A DNA stretch of 30,113 bases from CAZWRK01 sp964635875 (GTDB lineage: Bacteria > Pseudomonadota > Gammaproteobacteria > Burkholderiales > Aquaspirillaceae). Location: NCBI GenBank assembly GCA_964635875.1, contig CAZWRK010000055.1:1-30113 (forward strand). The letters run 5' to 3'. Shown one piece after another: positions 14,349-22,923 of this stretch. Positions within the stretch are counted from its first letter, which is position 1, and each line of letters opens with the position of its first letter. The notes beneath the pieces were generated by a model. It searched no databases. It was not told where the DNA came from and saw only the letters and a program-made list of their open reading frames with translations. The position numbers and the translations under genes are program-made.

Positions 14349-16172
14349 ATGTTCGATTTCGTACAAAAAAACTCTACTTTCATTAAAGTGGTTCTCGGTG
14401 CCGTTGCACTGACCTTTGTTGGCTTTGGTGTCGGCAGCTACACCGCAGCAACGAGCGACCCCTATTTGGCTAATGTGGATGGCGTCAAAATTTATCCACG
14501 AGACGTTGATCGCTTTTTGGAAGGGCGTCCAGCGGATGCCGCAACTCGCCAAGCGGCGCTTGATCAGCTGATTCAGCAGCAGTTGTTGTTGGCGCAAGCC
14601 CGTAAAAGTGGTTTGGTGATTACACCGCAAGAATTACAACAGGCGATTGCTGCGGTGCCTGCGTTCCATGAAAACGGTGCCTTCAGTAAGGCGCGCTATC
14701 AAGAATTTCTAAAACAGCAATCTATCCAAGCGACCGATTTTGAGCAAAAAGTCCGGCAAGATTTGCTCATTCAAAAGCAATTGAACTTTGTTGCAAGTTC
14801 TGCATTTATTTCACGAACCAGTGTGTCGCAGCTTGCGCATTTGCTCAGTGAGACGCGCACTATTCAGCCCTATGTTTTGCGCCCCGATAACATCTTGAAA
14901 GATATCAAGGTGACAGAGGCAGATGCGCGTAAAGCATATGACGACAAAAAATCTGCGTATCTCACACCAGAGGCCGTTAAGCTCTCTTATGTCGAAATGA
15001 GTCAGGATGCGCTGGCAAAATCGATTAAAGTCACCGATGCCGAAGTCAGTCGTTATTACGAAGAGCATAAGAGTGAACTCGGCGGAGAAGAGCGAAAAGT
15101 TGCGCATATTCTCATCGCCGCACCTGCTGATGCCGATGCCGCAACACAGGCCAAAGCCAAAGCCGATATTGAGGCAATTGCAGCAGAGCTCAAAGCCAAC
15201 CCGAGCCGCTTTGCCGAGATCGCGAAAAGTCGCTCTCAGGATCCGGGTAGCGCAGAAAAAGGTGGAAGCCTAGGGTTCTTCTCTCGAGGCGTCATGGTCA
15301 AAGCATTTGATGATGCAGCATTTACGCTAGAAGAAGGCCAGCTGTCTCCGATTGTTAAAACCGAATTTGGTTACCACATCCTGCGGGTAGATGCTATTCG
15401 GCGGCCTAATCTGGCTGCGCTCAAGCCGATGATTGTTGAGCGTATCCAAAAGCAAAAAGCCAATGTCGCGTATCGCAAGCAAGTGGAAGAAGCGGGTGAG
15501 TTGGCCTATCAGAAATCGGACAGCTTGGCTGCCGTGAGCGAGAAGTTCAACTTGGCTTTGCACACAAGTGATTGGTTGAATCGCGGCGATGGCGAAACGC
15601 CTAGCGAGTTAAGTCATCCACGCGTTCAAGAGGCCGCTTTCTCTGAGGATGTCCTGAAGCAAAAGCACAATAGCGAAGCGATTGATTTAGGCAACGGAAA
15701 AGCACTGATTGTCCGCGTCAGTGAGCATCGTCCCGCGCGTCAGCAGCCGTTCGAAGAGGTGCGCGCGCGTATCGAGGCTGAACTGGTTCGCAAGAAGGCG
15801 ATCAAGCAGATTGCTGAGCAGGGTCAGGCGATGCTGGTTGAACTCAAGGCGGGTAAATCGAACCCTGCTTGGGGGCCATCACAAACTGTGTCTCGTGAGG
15901 CTCCGATTGGTTTGCCGCCCGAGTTGGCTCGCTTGGTCTTTGGCGTTTCGCCTAAGGCAACTCCGGGCTATGTTGGCGCAGCGCTGCCCAGTGGTGATTT
16001 CTTGATGTATCGGGTCGATGGAATTACGCAAGCGAAGGTCGATGCACAGCGTAACGCGGCAGTTGCTGCCCGTGCGACCGAGCTTCATGCCAACGCGCAA
16101 GCCTTGGCTTTAGTCGGCTCGGCGCGGGCGCATGCGAAGGTGGAAGTGATTCAGCAGAAAGCCGCAGAGTAA
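14349..16172 (+). CDS. ppiD: Periplasmic folding factor PpiD (SurA_N/parvulin)
   Basis: A 607-residue inner-membrane-anchored chaperone facing the periplasm and linked in other bacteria to proteins leaving the Sec translocon. It starts MFDFVQKNSTFIK, the usual PpiD N terminus, followed by one membrane anchor (VVLGAVALTFVGFGVGSY, about 14-31). A SurA_N-like chaperone region follows. One parvulin (PPIC) domain spans about 250-345 (VAHILI to SRSQDPGSAEKGGSLGFFSRGVMVKAF to FGYHILRVD). A frame extends upstream to 14289 but would run through the tRNA-Asp terminator, so ATG 14349 was chosen. AGGAAA lies about 11 bases upstream. Whether its parvulin domain is catalytically active is unclear; E. coli PpiD is reported to be inactive. 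Confidence 0.93.
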   Translation: MFDFVQKNSTFIKVVLGAVALTFVGFGVGSYTAATSDPYLANVDGVKIYPRDVDRFLEGRPADAATRQAALDQLIQQQLLLAQARKSGLVITPQELQQAIAAVPAFHENGAFSKARYQEFLKQQSIQATDFEQKVRQDLLIQKQLNFVASSAFISRTSVSQLAHLLSETRTIQPYVLRPDNILKDIKVTEADARKAYDDKKSAYLTPEAVKLSYVEMSQDALAKSIKVTDAEVSRYYEEHKSELGGEERKVAHILIAAPADADAATQAKAKADIEAIAAELKANPSRFAEIAKSRSQDPGSAEKGGSLGFFSRGVMVKAFDDAAFTLEEGQLSPIVKTEFGYHILRVDAIRRPNLAALKPMIVERIQKQKANVAYRKQVEEAGELAYQKSDSLAAVSEKFNLALHTSDWLNRGDGETPSELSHPRVQEAAFSEDVLKQKHNSEAIDLGNGKALIVRVSEHRPARQQPFEEVRARIEAELVRKKAIKQIAEQGQAMLVELKAGKSNPAWGPSQTVSREAPIGLPPELARLVFGVSPKATPGYVGAALPSGDFLMYRVDGITQAKVDAQRNAAVAARATELHANAQALALVGSARAHAKVEVIQQKAAE

Positions 16173-16213
16173 GGCGTTAGATGCGTGGGTTATGTACCGG
16201 CGCACAGGAACAA

Positions 16214-16243
16214 AAAAGCCCCGTCCAATAGGATGGGGCTTTT
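16214..16243. terminator. Bidirectional terminator between ppiD and sodB
   Basis: AAAAGCCCCGTCC (16214-16226) pairs over 13 bp, including one G-U pair, with GGATGGGGCTTTT (16231-16243) around AATA. T runs appear on both strands, which suits the convergent genes on each side. Confidence 0.93.
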
Positions 16244-16259
16244 CATCTGCACCGGTAAA

Positions 16260-16841
16260 TTAGGCGGCTAAGTTTTTAGCAACAAATTCCCAGTTGACCA
16301 GTTTCCAGAAGCCTTCTAGGTAGTTCGGGCGGCTGTTGCGATAGTCGATGTAGTAGGCGTGTTCCCAGACATCACAGGTCAACAACGGGGTTTTGTCAGT
16401 GGTCAATGGGCTGGCTGCGTTGCTGGTTGAAACCAGTTCGAGCGAGCCATCCGTATTTTTAACCAGCCATGCCCAGCCTGAGCCAAATGTACCTGCTGCA
16501 ACTGCATTAAAGGCTTTTTTGAATTCGTCAAAACTGCCCCATTTTGCATTAATCGCATCGGCTAATGCACCGGTCGGCTCGCCGCCACCATTCGGGGACA
16601 GACCGAACCAGTAGAAGGTATGGTTCCACACTTGTGCAGCATTATTAAACAGGCCACCTGTCGATTTCTGAACGATTTCTTCTAAAGAAGCGTTTTCGAA
16701 CTCGGTCCCTTTAATCAGGTTGTTCAGGTTGGTGACATAGGTTTGATGATGCTTACCATAATGGAACTCCAGCGTTTCTTTGGAGATGTGCGGAGCCAGT
16801 GCATCAAGCGCGTAAGGCAGTTCGGGTAGCTTATGTTCCAT
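16260..16841 (-). CDS. sodB: Superoxide dismutase, iron type
   Basis: A 193-residue cytosolic superoxide dismutase, the same length as E. coli FeSOD. Metal ligands are His 27 (FHYGKHH), His 74 (AAQVWNHTFYW), and Asp 157 and His 161 (DVWEHAYYIDYRN). Gln 70 in NNAAQVWNH and FGSGWAW point to the iron-using branch rather than manganese. The start at 16841 (MEHKLPELPYALDAL) is preceded by AGAGGA at good distance; a longer frame from 16886 lacks such support and would add 15 non-conserved residues. It converts superoxide to peroxide and oxygen. Its promoter region is shared with the divergent flavoprotein gene. Confidence 0.97.
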   Translation of the reverse strand: MEHKLPELPYALDALAPHISKETLEFHYGKHHQTYVTNLNNLIKGTEFENASLEEIVQKSTGGLFNNAAQVWNHTFYWFGLSPNGGGEPTGALADAINAKWGSFDEFKKAFNAVAAGTFGSGWAWLVKNTDGSLELVSTSNAASPLTTDKTPLLTCDVWEHAYYIDYRNSRPNYLEGFWKLVNWEFVAKNLAA

Positions 16842-16932
16842 GAAAACCATTCCTCTCATTGTGATGGGATGCGACAAGCGCATCATCTTAAATGCGGCCG
16901 CTTAGCATAGGATTCAAGCGGCACACGCCTGA

Positions 16933-16961
16933 AGTGTAATAACTAGACTGATCTAGGACAA
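16933..16961 (-). promoter_or_regulatory. Candidate sodB promoter with a palindrome in the spacer
   Basis: Minus-strand -35 TTGTCC (16956-16961, 4/6), 17-base spacer, -10 TACACT (16933-16938, 4/6). The spacer carries the perfect palindrome CTAGA-CTGA-TCTAG (16943-16956 on plus), a position where a bound repressor would block polymerase. A second, sigma32-like possibility on the same strand is CTTGAA (16913-16918) with CCGCATTT (16890-16897), spacing 15. Confidence 0.45.
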
Positions 16962-16985
16962 TAGTCGAGTAAAAAACTCTGGTAA
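16961..16985. promoter_or_regulatory. IscR type-1-like site between sodB and the flavoprotein gene
   Basis: ATAGTCGAGT followed by AAAAAACTCTGGTAA has the ATAGYYGA...ACTC.GG layout of IscR type-1 sites as I recall the consensus (about 20 of 25 positions allowed). It contains the inverted repeat GAGT-AAAAA-ACTC. It abuts the sodB -35 and overlaps an extended -10-like TGGTAATAA (16980-16988) facing the flavoprotein gene. IscR is not encoded in this window. Confidence 0.3.
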
Positions 16986-17012
16986 TAAATTCACAAAAAG
17001 AGAACAAAAGTT

Positions 17013-18185
17013 ATGTCATCGTTTGATGTAATCATCATTGGCGCAGGCGCGGCAGGCTTAATGTGCGCGGGTCAAGCAGGTCAGCGTGGGCGACGTGTCC
17101 TGGTTTTGGACCACGCACAGAAATTAGCCGAAAAAATTCGCATCTCTGGCGGTGGGCGCTGTAATTTCACCAATCAGCGCGTGAGTGCTGACAACTATAT
17201 TTCGGACAATCCACATTATTGCCGCTCTGCGCTAGCTCAGTACCGCCCACAAGACTTTATTGATCTGCTCGCGCAGTATCAGGTCGCATGGCACGAACGC
17301 GAGCTGGGGCAGCTATTCTGCGACGATTCTAGCCAACAAATCATTGATGTCTTGGTGGCTGAATGTCAAAAAGGGCAGGTGACCCGTAAGATGGGGGTTC
17401 GGATGACCGCTATTCATCGTGGCACGCACTTTGTCGTAGAGACCGAGCAAGGGCGGTTTGAAAGCGAATCACTGGTGATTGCGACGGGAGGCTTGTCGAT
17501 TCCCCTCATTGGAGCAACGCCCTTTGGTTATCGGATTGCCGAGCAATTTGGCTTGCGGGTGACAGAGCTTGCGCCCGCACTTGTACCGCTCACTTTTCAA
17601 CCCGATGATCTGAGCCATTTTGGTGAGTTGGCGGGTATTTCTCTGCCGGTAGAAGCCAGCGCAGCGCGTGGACCGGGGTTTCGTGAGGCGGCGTTATTTA
17701 CCCATCGCGGTGTGAGCGGCCCAGTGATTTTGCAAGTCTCTTCTTATTGGCGCGCGGGGGAAACGTTGGTGTTAGATTTGTGGCCAGAGGGCGATGCGCA
17801 CCAGCTGTTGAACGACCCTGAGCACGCCGATCGCCATTTAGTTAATGTGCTGGCACAGTGCTGGCCTAAACGCTTTGCACAGCAATGGCTCGAGCGCATT
17901 GCGCCGAATAAACCGGTTCGGCAATACGACAAAAAAACGCTTACCCAGATCGCCGAGCACGTTCACAGCTTTGTGTTGCGTCCGAATGGTACGCAAGGTT
18001 ATCGCAAAGCTGAAGTGACGCGTGGTGGCGTTGATACACGTGATTTATCATCAAAAACCATGATGGCAAAAAATGTGGACGGCCTGTTTTTTGTGGGTGA
18101 GGTCGTCGACGTCACCGGATGGCTAGGGGGGTACAATTTCCAATGGGCATGGTCAAGCGGCTATGTCGCTGGTCAGTATTGCTAA
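17013..18185 (+). CDS. HI0933-type NAD(P)/FAD-dependent oxidoreductase
   Basis: A 390-residue flavoprotein of the HI0933/YhiN family. The N-terminal dinucleotide-binding motif is VIIIGAGAAGLMCA, followed by the family signature KIRISGGGRCNFTN (about 42-55). A second nucleotide-contacting segment is SLVIATGGLSIPLIGATPFGY. The C terminus FVGEVVDVTGWLGGYNFQWAWSSGYVAG closes the FAD site and is highly characteristic. The physiological reaction of this family is not established; the name BaiN given to some members should not be carried over. It is divergent from sodB and 63 bases before dnaB, with which it may share a transcript. Confidence 0.9.
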   Translation: MSSFDVIIIGAGAAGLMCAGQAGQRGRRVLVLDHAQKLAEKIRISGGGRCNFTNQRVSADNYISDNPHYCRSALAQYRPQDFIDLLAQYQVAWHERELGQLFCDDSSQQIIDVLVAECQKGQVTRKMGVRMTAIHRGTHFVVETEQGRFESESLVIATGGLSIPLIGATPFGYRIAEQFGLRVTELAPALVPLTFQPDDLSHFGELAGISLPVEASAARGPGFREAALFTHRGVSGPVILQVSSYWRAGETLVLDLWPEGDAHQLLNDPEHADRHLVNVLAQCWPKRFAQQWLERIAPNKPVRQYDKKTLTQIAEHVHSFVLRPNGTQGYRKAEVTRGGVDTRDLSSKTMMAKNVDGLFFVGEVVDVTGWLGGYNFQWAWSSGYVAGQYC

Positions 18186-18248
18186 TGTGCTGTTGAATGG
18201 CGTGTTTTGATGTTTCATGTTGTTGACTACAGAATTATAGAGTGATCC

Positions 18249-19673
18249 ATGTCTGATTTTTACGTTCCGCCCCCCCCTTCCTTTGACGATGAAGAAGTGA
18301 ACCCCTTGCGTGTGCCCCCGCACTCCGTCGAGGCCGAGCAGTCTGTTTTGGGTGGTTTGTTGTTGAATAACGAGGCATGGGAGCGGATTGCCGATCTCAT
18401 CGGCGAGCAGGACTTTTACCGTCATGACCACCGTTTAATCTGGAATGCCATTACCCGCTTGATTGAAAGCAACCGTGCCGCCGATGCCGTGACGGTGATG
18501 GAGCGCCTTGAAAGCACCAATGATATTCAAGAAGCGGGCGGGCTGAACTACATCGCCAGCTTGGTGCAAAACACCCCAAGTGCGTCGAACATTCGCCATT
18601 ATGCAGAAATTGTACGTGAACGCTCGATTATGCGCGCCTTGGCCAAGGTGGGTTCGGAGATTGTCGATTCTTCGTTCAACCCGATGGGGCGCAGCTCGCA
18701 AGCGCTGTTAGACGATGCGGAAAGTAAAGTGTTTTCGATTGCCGAAAGTACGGCGAAATCGCAGCAAGGGTTTTTGGGGATGCCTGAAGTCCTCAAGGAA
18801 ATCACCGAAAAAATCGACATGCTTTACTCGCGGGAAAACCCCGACGAGGTCACTGGTATCCCGACCGGCTTTATTGACTTAGACGAGAAAACCTCGGGGC
18901 TACAGGCTGGAGACTTGATCATCGTTGCGGGTCGTCCTTCGATGGGGAAAACCGCGTTTTCGATGAACTTGGCCGAAAATATTGGTATTCACACCGGTTT
19001 GCCGGTGGCGGTGTTTTCGATGGAAATGCCCGCCTCGCAATTGGCGACACGGATGATTGGCTCCGTTGGGCGTTTGGATCAGCACAAGCTCAAAACCGGC
19101 CGATTTGATGACGAAGATTGGCAAAAATTCGCCCATGCCTTGGGTGTGCTGGCGGAAACGCGCATTTTTATTGACGAAACCCCCGGTCTAACGGCGCTCG
19201 ATTTACGGGCGCGGGCGCGTCGCCTTGCGCGTCAATTTGGCGGGAAGTTGGGGTTGATTGTCGTCGATTATTTGCAATTGATGTCGGGTTCTAGCCGCGG
19301 GCGTGATCAGAACCGTACCGCCGAAATCTCGGAAATTTCCCGTTCGCTGAAGAGCTTGGCGCGCGAATTAAAAGTCCCCGTGATTGCTTTGTCACAGCTG
19401 AACCGGTCGGTGGAGCAGCGCCCCAATAAACGGCCGATGATGTCAGATATTCGGGAGTCTGGCGCAATTGAGCAAGATGCCGATTTGATTATTTTTATGT
19501 ATCGCGATGAGTACTACAATCCCGACTCACCCGATAAGGGATTGGCCGAAATTATTATTGGTAAGCACCGTAATGGCCCGACGGGCGTTGTGCGGCTGGC
19601 ATTTTTGGGGCAGTTTTCGCGTTTTGAAAATGCGGCGCTGGGTTCTGCACGAAGCTGGGCCGATGAAGAATAA
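18249..19673 (+). CDS. dnaB: Replicative DNA helicase DnaB
   Basis: A 474-residue hexameric 5'-3' helicase that unwinds DNA at the replication fork and recruits primase. The N-terminal domain begins VPPHSVEAEQSVLGGLLLNN, a linker helix follows, and the RecA-like ATPase domain has Walker A GRPSMGKT (228-235), Walker B LGLIVVDYLQLM and the DnaB motif SQLNRSVEQRPNKRPMMSDIRESGAIEQDAD. The first residues contain a PPPPSF stretch encoded over an eight-C run (18270-18277). There is no intein. Length fits the family. A clear promoter in the short upstream gap was not identified. Confidence 0.98.
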   Translation: MSDFYVPPPPSFDDEEVNPLRVPPHSVEAEQSVLGGLLLNNEAWERIADLIGEQDFYRHDHRLIWNAITRLIESNRAADAVTVMERLESTNDIQEAGGLNYIASLVQNTPSASNIRHYAEIVRERSIMRALAKVGSEIVDSSFNPMGRSSQALLDDAESKVFSIAESTAKSQQGFLGMPEVLKEITEKIDMLYSRENPDEVTGIPTGFIDLDEKTSGLQAGDLIIVAGRPSMGKTAFSMNLAENIGIHTGLPVAVFSMEMPASQLATRMIGSVGRLDQHKLKTGRFDDEDWQKFAHALGVLAETRIFIDETPGLTALDLRARARRLARQFGGKLGLIVVDYLQLMSGSSRGRDQNRTAEISEISRSLKSLARELKVPVIALSQLNRSVEQRPNKRPMMSDIRESGAIEQDADLIIFMYRDEYYNPDSPDKGLAEIIIGKHRNGPTGVVRLAFLGQFSRFENAALGSARSWADEE

Positions 19674-19700
19674 GTTTCTATATTTGAGTGAGGGTCAATC

Positions 19701-20021
19701 ATGAGTTATTACACACAACACGTTTTTTTCTGTACCAACCAGCGCGATGCGGGGCGTGATTGCTGCAACAATCATGGCGCAAGCGAGTTATTAGCTTACG
19801 CAAAAGACCGTCTGCGCGAATTACCTCTGGCCGAAGGTCAGCGCGTGCGTGTTCAGAAAGCGGGTTGCTTAGAGCGGTGTGATTTTGGGCCGGTCTTGGT
19901 GATTTACCCCGAGGCGGTGTGGTACACCTTTATCGACCGTGAAGATGTCGATGAAATTCTGTCCGAGCATGTGTTGAATGGTCGGATTGTCGAACGACTC
20001 AGGATTGCGGATCATGCTTAA
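19701..20021 (+). CDS. Thioredoxin-fold [2Fe-2S] ferredoxin
   Basis: A 106-residue protein of the thioredoxin-like 2Fe-2S ferredoxin family (COG3411 type). Likely cluster ligands are Cys 11 (FFCTNQRD), Cys 21 or 22 (RDCCNNHGA), and Cys 56 and Cys 60 (AGCLERCDFGP). The pattern C-x9/10-C...C-x3-C with GP after the last Cys is typical. It probably carries electrons in the cytosol; its partner is unknown. GAGGG lies 9 bases before the ATG. The start codon of the alpha/beta hydrolase lies inside its last 8 bases, so the two proteins are translated together. Confidence 0.9.
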   Translation: MSYYTQHVFFCTNQRDAGRDCCNNHGASELLAYAKDRLRELPLAEGQRVRVQKAGCLERCDFGPVLVIYPEAVWYTFIDREDVDEILSEHVLNGRIVERLRIADHA

Positions 20022-20631
20022 AACGCAGCAAAAAATTGACATTGTGGGGCCGGTTGGCACGTTAGAAACGATCGTGATCCCCGTCAAGCAAGACACCGTC
20101 CGCGGCATTGCGGTGATTGCGCATCCCAATCCGCTGCAAGGCGGTACCAATACGAATAAGGTGGTGCAGACCTGCGCGCGGGCGCTCTCGGAGCTGGGAT
20201 ATACCTGCTTTTGTCCGAATTTGCGCGGCGTGGGTCATAGCGACGGCGAGCACGATCATGGTCGTGGTGAAGTCGAGGATATGTTGGCGGTAGTGGCGTA
20301 TGCACAGCAGCATTATCCGGCGCTGCCTTTGGTATTGGCGGGCTTCTCGTTTGGTGGCTTTGTCGCGTCGCATGTGCGTTTACGCATCGAGGCCGAGCGT
20401 TTGATTTTGCTGGGGCCTGCGGTAAGCCGCTACGAAATGCAAGTTGCGACGGTGCCGGAGAACACTTTGATTATTCATGGTGAAGAGGATGAGGTGATTC
20501 CGCTTGCCGATATTCTGGACTGGGCACGACCGCAAAATCTGCCGGTGGTGGTGTTTCCCGGTGCTGGGCATTTTTTCCATGGCAAGCTCATCCAGTTAGC
20601 CGCATTGATTCGGCGTAACTTTGGCGGCTAA
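20014..20631 (+). CDS. Alpha/beta hydrolase of the COG2945 type
   Basis: A 205-residue cytosolic alpha/beta hydrolase. The nucleophile elbow is GFSFGG (Ser 112), the acid is likely Asp 159 in HGEEDEVIP, and the base is His 186 in GAGHFFHGKL. The oxyanion strand is AHPNPLQGGTNTNK, and FCPNLRGVGHSDG is typical of this small group without a lid. Substrate unknown. ATG 20014 overlaps the ferredoxin stop by 8 bases (ATGCTTAA) with GGAT upstream; a longer frame from 19978 lies wholly inside the ferredoxin gene and is less likely. A terminator follows. Confidence 0.88.
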   Translation: MLKTQQKIDIVGPVGTLETIVIPVKQDTVRGIAVIAHPNPLQGGTNTNKVVQTCARALSELGYTCFCPNLRGVGHSDGEHDHGRGEVEDMLAVVAYAQQHYPALPLVLAGFSFGGFVASHVRLRIEAERLILLGPAVSRYEMQVATVPENTLIIHGEEDEVIPLADILDWARPQNLPVVVFPGAGHFFHGKLIQLAALIRRNFGG

Positions 20632-20647
20632 TTTGCGTTAAAAAAGC

Positions 20648-20681
20648 AAAAACCCCGATCCATCACGGTTCGGGGTTTTTT
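20648..20681. terminator. Bidirectional terminator between the hydrolase gene and folE2
   Basis: AAAAACCCCGA (20648-20658) pairs over 11 bp with TCGGGGTTTTT (20670-20680); CC/GG pairing continues inside past a T-T mismatch. T runs are present on both strands, serving the two convergent genes. Confidence 0.92.
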
Positions 20682-20700
20682 GTGTGCAGCAGACTGGCGA

Positions 20701-21498
20701 TTAGGCGGCTGTCTTGTCGTTTTCAATCAAGGCATACGCCGAGTGGTTGTGGATCGACTCGAAGTTTTCGGACTCGACCACATAGGCATCAATGCGGGTT
20801 TCTGCATGCACGCGTGAAGCTACATCGCGGACCAAGTCTTCGACGAATTTCGGATTATCGTAAGCGCGTTCAGTGACGTATTTTTCATCTGGACGTTTTA
20901 ATAAACCGTATAGCTCACAAGACGCTTGTTCTTCGGCAATGTCGATCAGCTCTTCAATCCACACATCCGCATTCGTGCGGGCGGTGATGGTGATGTGAGA
21001 GCGTTGATTATGCGCACCGTAAGCGGAGATTTTCTTCGAGCACGGGCACAGGCTGGTCACGGGGACGAGCACTTTCATGGTGAATCGGTATTCGCCTTCG
21101 CGAATTTCGCCGACAAAAGTCACTTCATAATCCAGCAGACTTTGCACCCCAGAAATCGGAGCGGTTTTGTTGACGAAGTAAGGGAAGGACATTTCTAGAT
21201 AGCCCGACTCGGCCTCTAGGCGTTCGACCATTTCGCGCACAATGCTTTCGAAAGATTCGACCGAAATTTCACGTTCGTGGCTATTTAAAATTTCCACGAA
21301 GCGGGACATGTGGGTCCCTTTGAAGTTATGCGGCAAGTGAACATACATATTAAACATGCCAACAGTGTGCTGTACGCCACCGGAGCGGTCTGCGACCTTA
21401 ACCGGGTGACGAATCGACTTAATGCCGACTTTGTTGATGGCGATGTTGCGAGTGTCTGGCGTGCTTTGCACGTCGGGAATGGCTGTCTGGGCGTTCAT
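20701..21498 (-). CDS. folE2: GTP cyclohydrolase FolE2 (type IB)
   Basis: A 265-residue GTP cyclohydrolase IB, which makes 7,8-dihydroneopterin triphosphate from GTP, the first step of folate (and queuosine) synthesis. Recognisable parts are VADRSGGVQHTVGMFNMYVHLPHNFKG, the active-site Cys in SLCPCSKKIS (Cys 151) and YGAHNQRSHIT, and the C-terminal NFESIHNHSAYA. The IB type is not zinc-dependent, unlike FolE, and in several bacteria is induced by zinc shortage; whether this genome also has folE cannot be seen. No clear Shine-Dalgarno precedes the ATG. A promoter lies about 40 bases upstream. Confidence 0.97.
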   Translation of the reverse strand: MNAQTAIPDVQSTPDTRNIAINKVGIKSIRHPVKVADRSGGVQHTVGMFNMYVHLPHNFKGTHMSRFVEILNSHEREISVESFESIVREMVERLEAESGYLEMSFPYFVNKTAPISGVQSLLDYEVTFVGEIREGEYRFTMKVLVPVTSLCPCSKKISAYGAHNQRSHITITARTNADVWIEELIDIAEEQASCELYGLLKRPDEKYVTERAYDNPKFVEDLVRDVASRVHAETRIDAYVVESENFESIHNHSAYALIENDKTAA

Positions 21499-21534
21499 CG
21501 ATTTAATTGGTCAATCTTTGAATGAGTGCAGGGC

Positions 21535-21563
21535 AGTATACCGGCTGCAAATAGTTGAGTAAA
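21535..21563 (-). promoter_or_regulatory. Sigma70 promoter of folE2
   Basis: Minus-strand -35 TTTACT (21558-21563, 4/6), 17-base spacer, -10 TATACT (21535-21540, 5/6). An imperfect palindrome GGAT-TGTATT-ATCC lies just upstream (21571-21584). It does not match the Zur consensus well. Confidence 0.55.
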
Positions 21564-21605
21564 GAAGTCGGGATTGTATTATCCAAACGGTCTAATTGAG
21601 TAAAG

Positions 21606-22886
21606 CTATTTCCAGATAAATGCCGCCGCAAACATTGCGATTGCAGAGATCAAGAACATGGGGGCGCAAATCCGCGCGAGTTCTTTGCCGCCTAACGAGA
21701 CAATCAAGCTAAATTTAAAGGCCGAGTTTGAGGCAATCGCAATTGCTACCGCTAATGCGACATCAAACACGCTCAAGCGACCGCTGTTGAACATATTAAA
21801 ACTAGAGAGTGCAATTGCATCCAAGTCGGTAATACCGGACACCAGCGCGACCAAGAACACCCCGCTTTGTCCAAATAAGTCAGACAGCCATGCAGTTGCT
21901 AACATCACAACGGCGTAAACCACACCAAAAATCAGCGCAGTGCGCATTTCGGTTGGGTTGTTGAGCTCAAGGTTGCTGCTTCCGGTGTTTCTGAAGGTTT
22001 TCGCTGCGTAAACTCCGACATAGATCAGGCCGGATAAAAAGCCACTCAGCATCACGGGCACCAAGCTTCCCAATGTCGCAGGTGCGATGACGGCGGCAAT
22101 CCCCAGCAGGCGCAGAAACAGCACCAAATTAGCAAGCAAAATGACCGTGGCAGCAAAGGGCAGGGTGTCGGGTTGGTTACGGACTTGGCGCGCATAGGTC
22201 ATGCTGGTGGCCGTGCTTGATACCAGCCCGCCAAAGAAGCCAAGCACCGGCGCACCTGCGCGCTCACCCACGACCGTCACGGCAGCGTAACCCGCCCAGC
22301 CCAGTCCCGCAATCAAGACCACCATCAGCCAAGTGTTGTAGGGGTTCAGCGCTTGGTAAGGGCCAAAGCCGTGGTTCGGCAAAATCGGCAAAATAATCAG
22401 CGACACTACGCCAAACTGCAGCAACGACAGCAAGTCACGTCGAGAGAGGCGTTTTGCGAAGCCCGAGAGTTCAGGTTTGAGGTACAACACGGCCGTCGTG
22501 ATAATCGCTAACCCGACTGCAATATCGGTGTATTTGTGCCAGACCAGCAAACCTAGAAAGTAAGCGAACACGAGAGCGATTTGGGTCGGTACATCGGCAT
22601 TCTCGCGGCTGGCACCCGGTAGCCAAGTCACGCTCATCATAAACAGCACGATCGCGAGCAGCCCCAGCGCGGGCATCCAAGCTAGGCCCGAAACCGATGC
22701 GACTAAGCCGCTTAGGGTGCCAAACATGGTGGCGAGGGAGAACGTGCGAATGCCCGCATGCGTCATCGCGAGCCGTTCACGCTCAATGCCAAGCAATAAG
22801 CCAATGCCCAAACTGGTCAAAAAGAGAGGCAGGGAAGCGTATTGCGTCCCTTCTAGGGCAAAGAAGCGGTTGAAAAGTTCTTGCAT
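21606..22886 (-). CDS. MgtC/SapB-DUF4010 family membrane protein
   Basis: A 426-residue inner-membrane protein with about a dozen hydrophobic segments. The N-terminal part LTSLGIGLLLGIERERL...AGIRTFSLATMFGTLSGLV is the MgtC/SapB domain. The C-terminal half, including FFGGLVSSTATSMTYARQ and SGITDLDAIALSSFNMFNSG, is DUF4010. Substrate and function are not established for this fusion; magnesium transport should not be assumed from the MgtC name. GGAG lies about 10 bases before the ATG. It stands between dxs and folE2 on the same strand, with folE2 having its own promoter. Confidence 0.88.
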   Translation of the reverse strand: MQELFNRFFALEGTQYASLPLFLTSLGIGLLLGIERERLAMTHAGIRTFSLATMFGTLSGLVASVSGLAWMPALGLLAIVLFMMSVTWLPGASRENADVPTQIALVFAYFLGLLVWHKYTDIAVGLAIITTAVLYLKPELSGFAKRLSRRDLLSLLQFGVVSLIILPILPNHGFGPYQALNPYNTWLMVVLIAGLGWAGYAAVTVVGERAGAPVLGFFGGLVSSTATSMTYARQVRNQPDTLPFAATVILLANLVLFLRLLGIAAVIAPATLGSLVPVMLSGFLSGLIYVGVYAAKTFRNTGSSNLELNNPTEMRTALIFGVVYAVVMLATAWLSDLFGQSGVFLVALVSGITDLDAIALSSFNMFNSGRLSVFDVALAVAIAIASNSAFKFSLIVSLGGKELARICAPMFLISAIAMFAAAFIWK

Positions 22887-22923
22887 AGAAAATCGCTCCG
22901 CTTAAGGTTGAGTTGAAGAGAAT

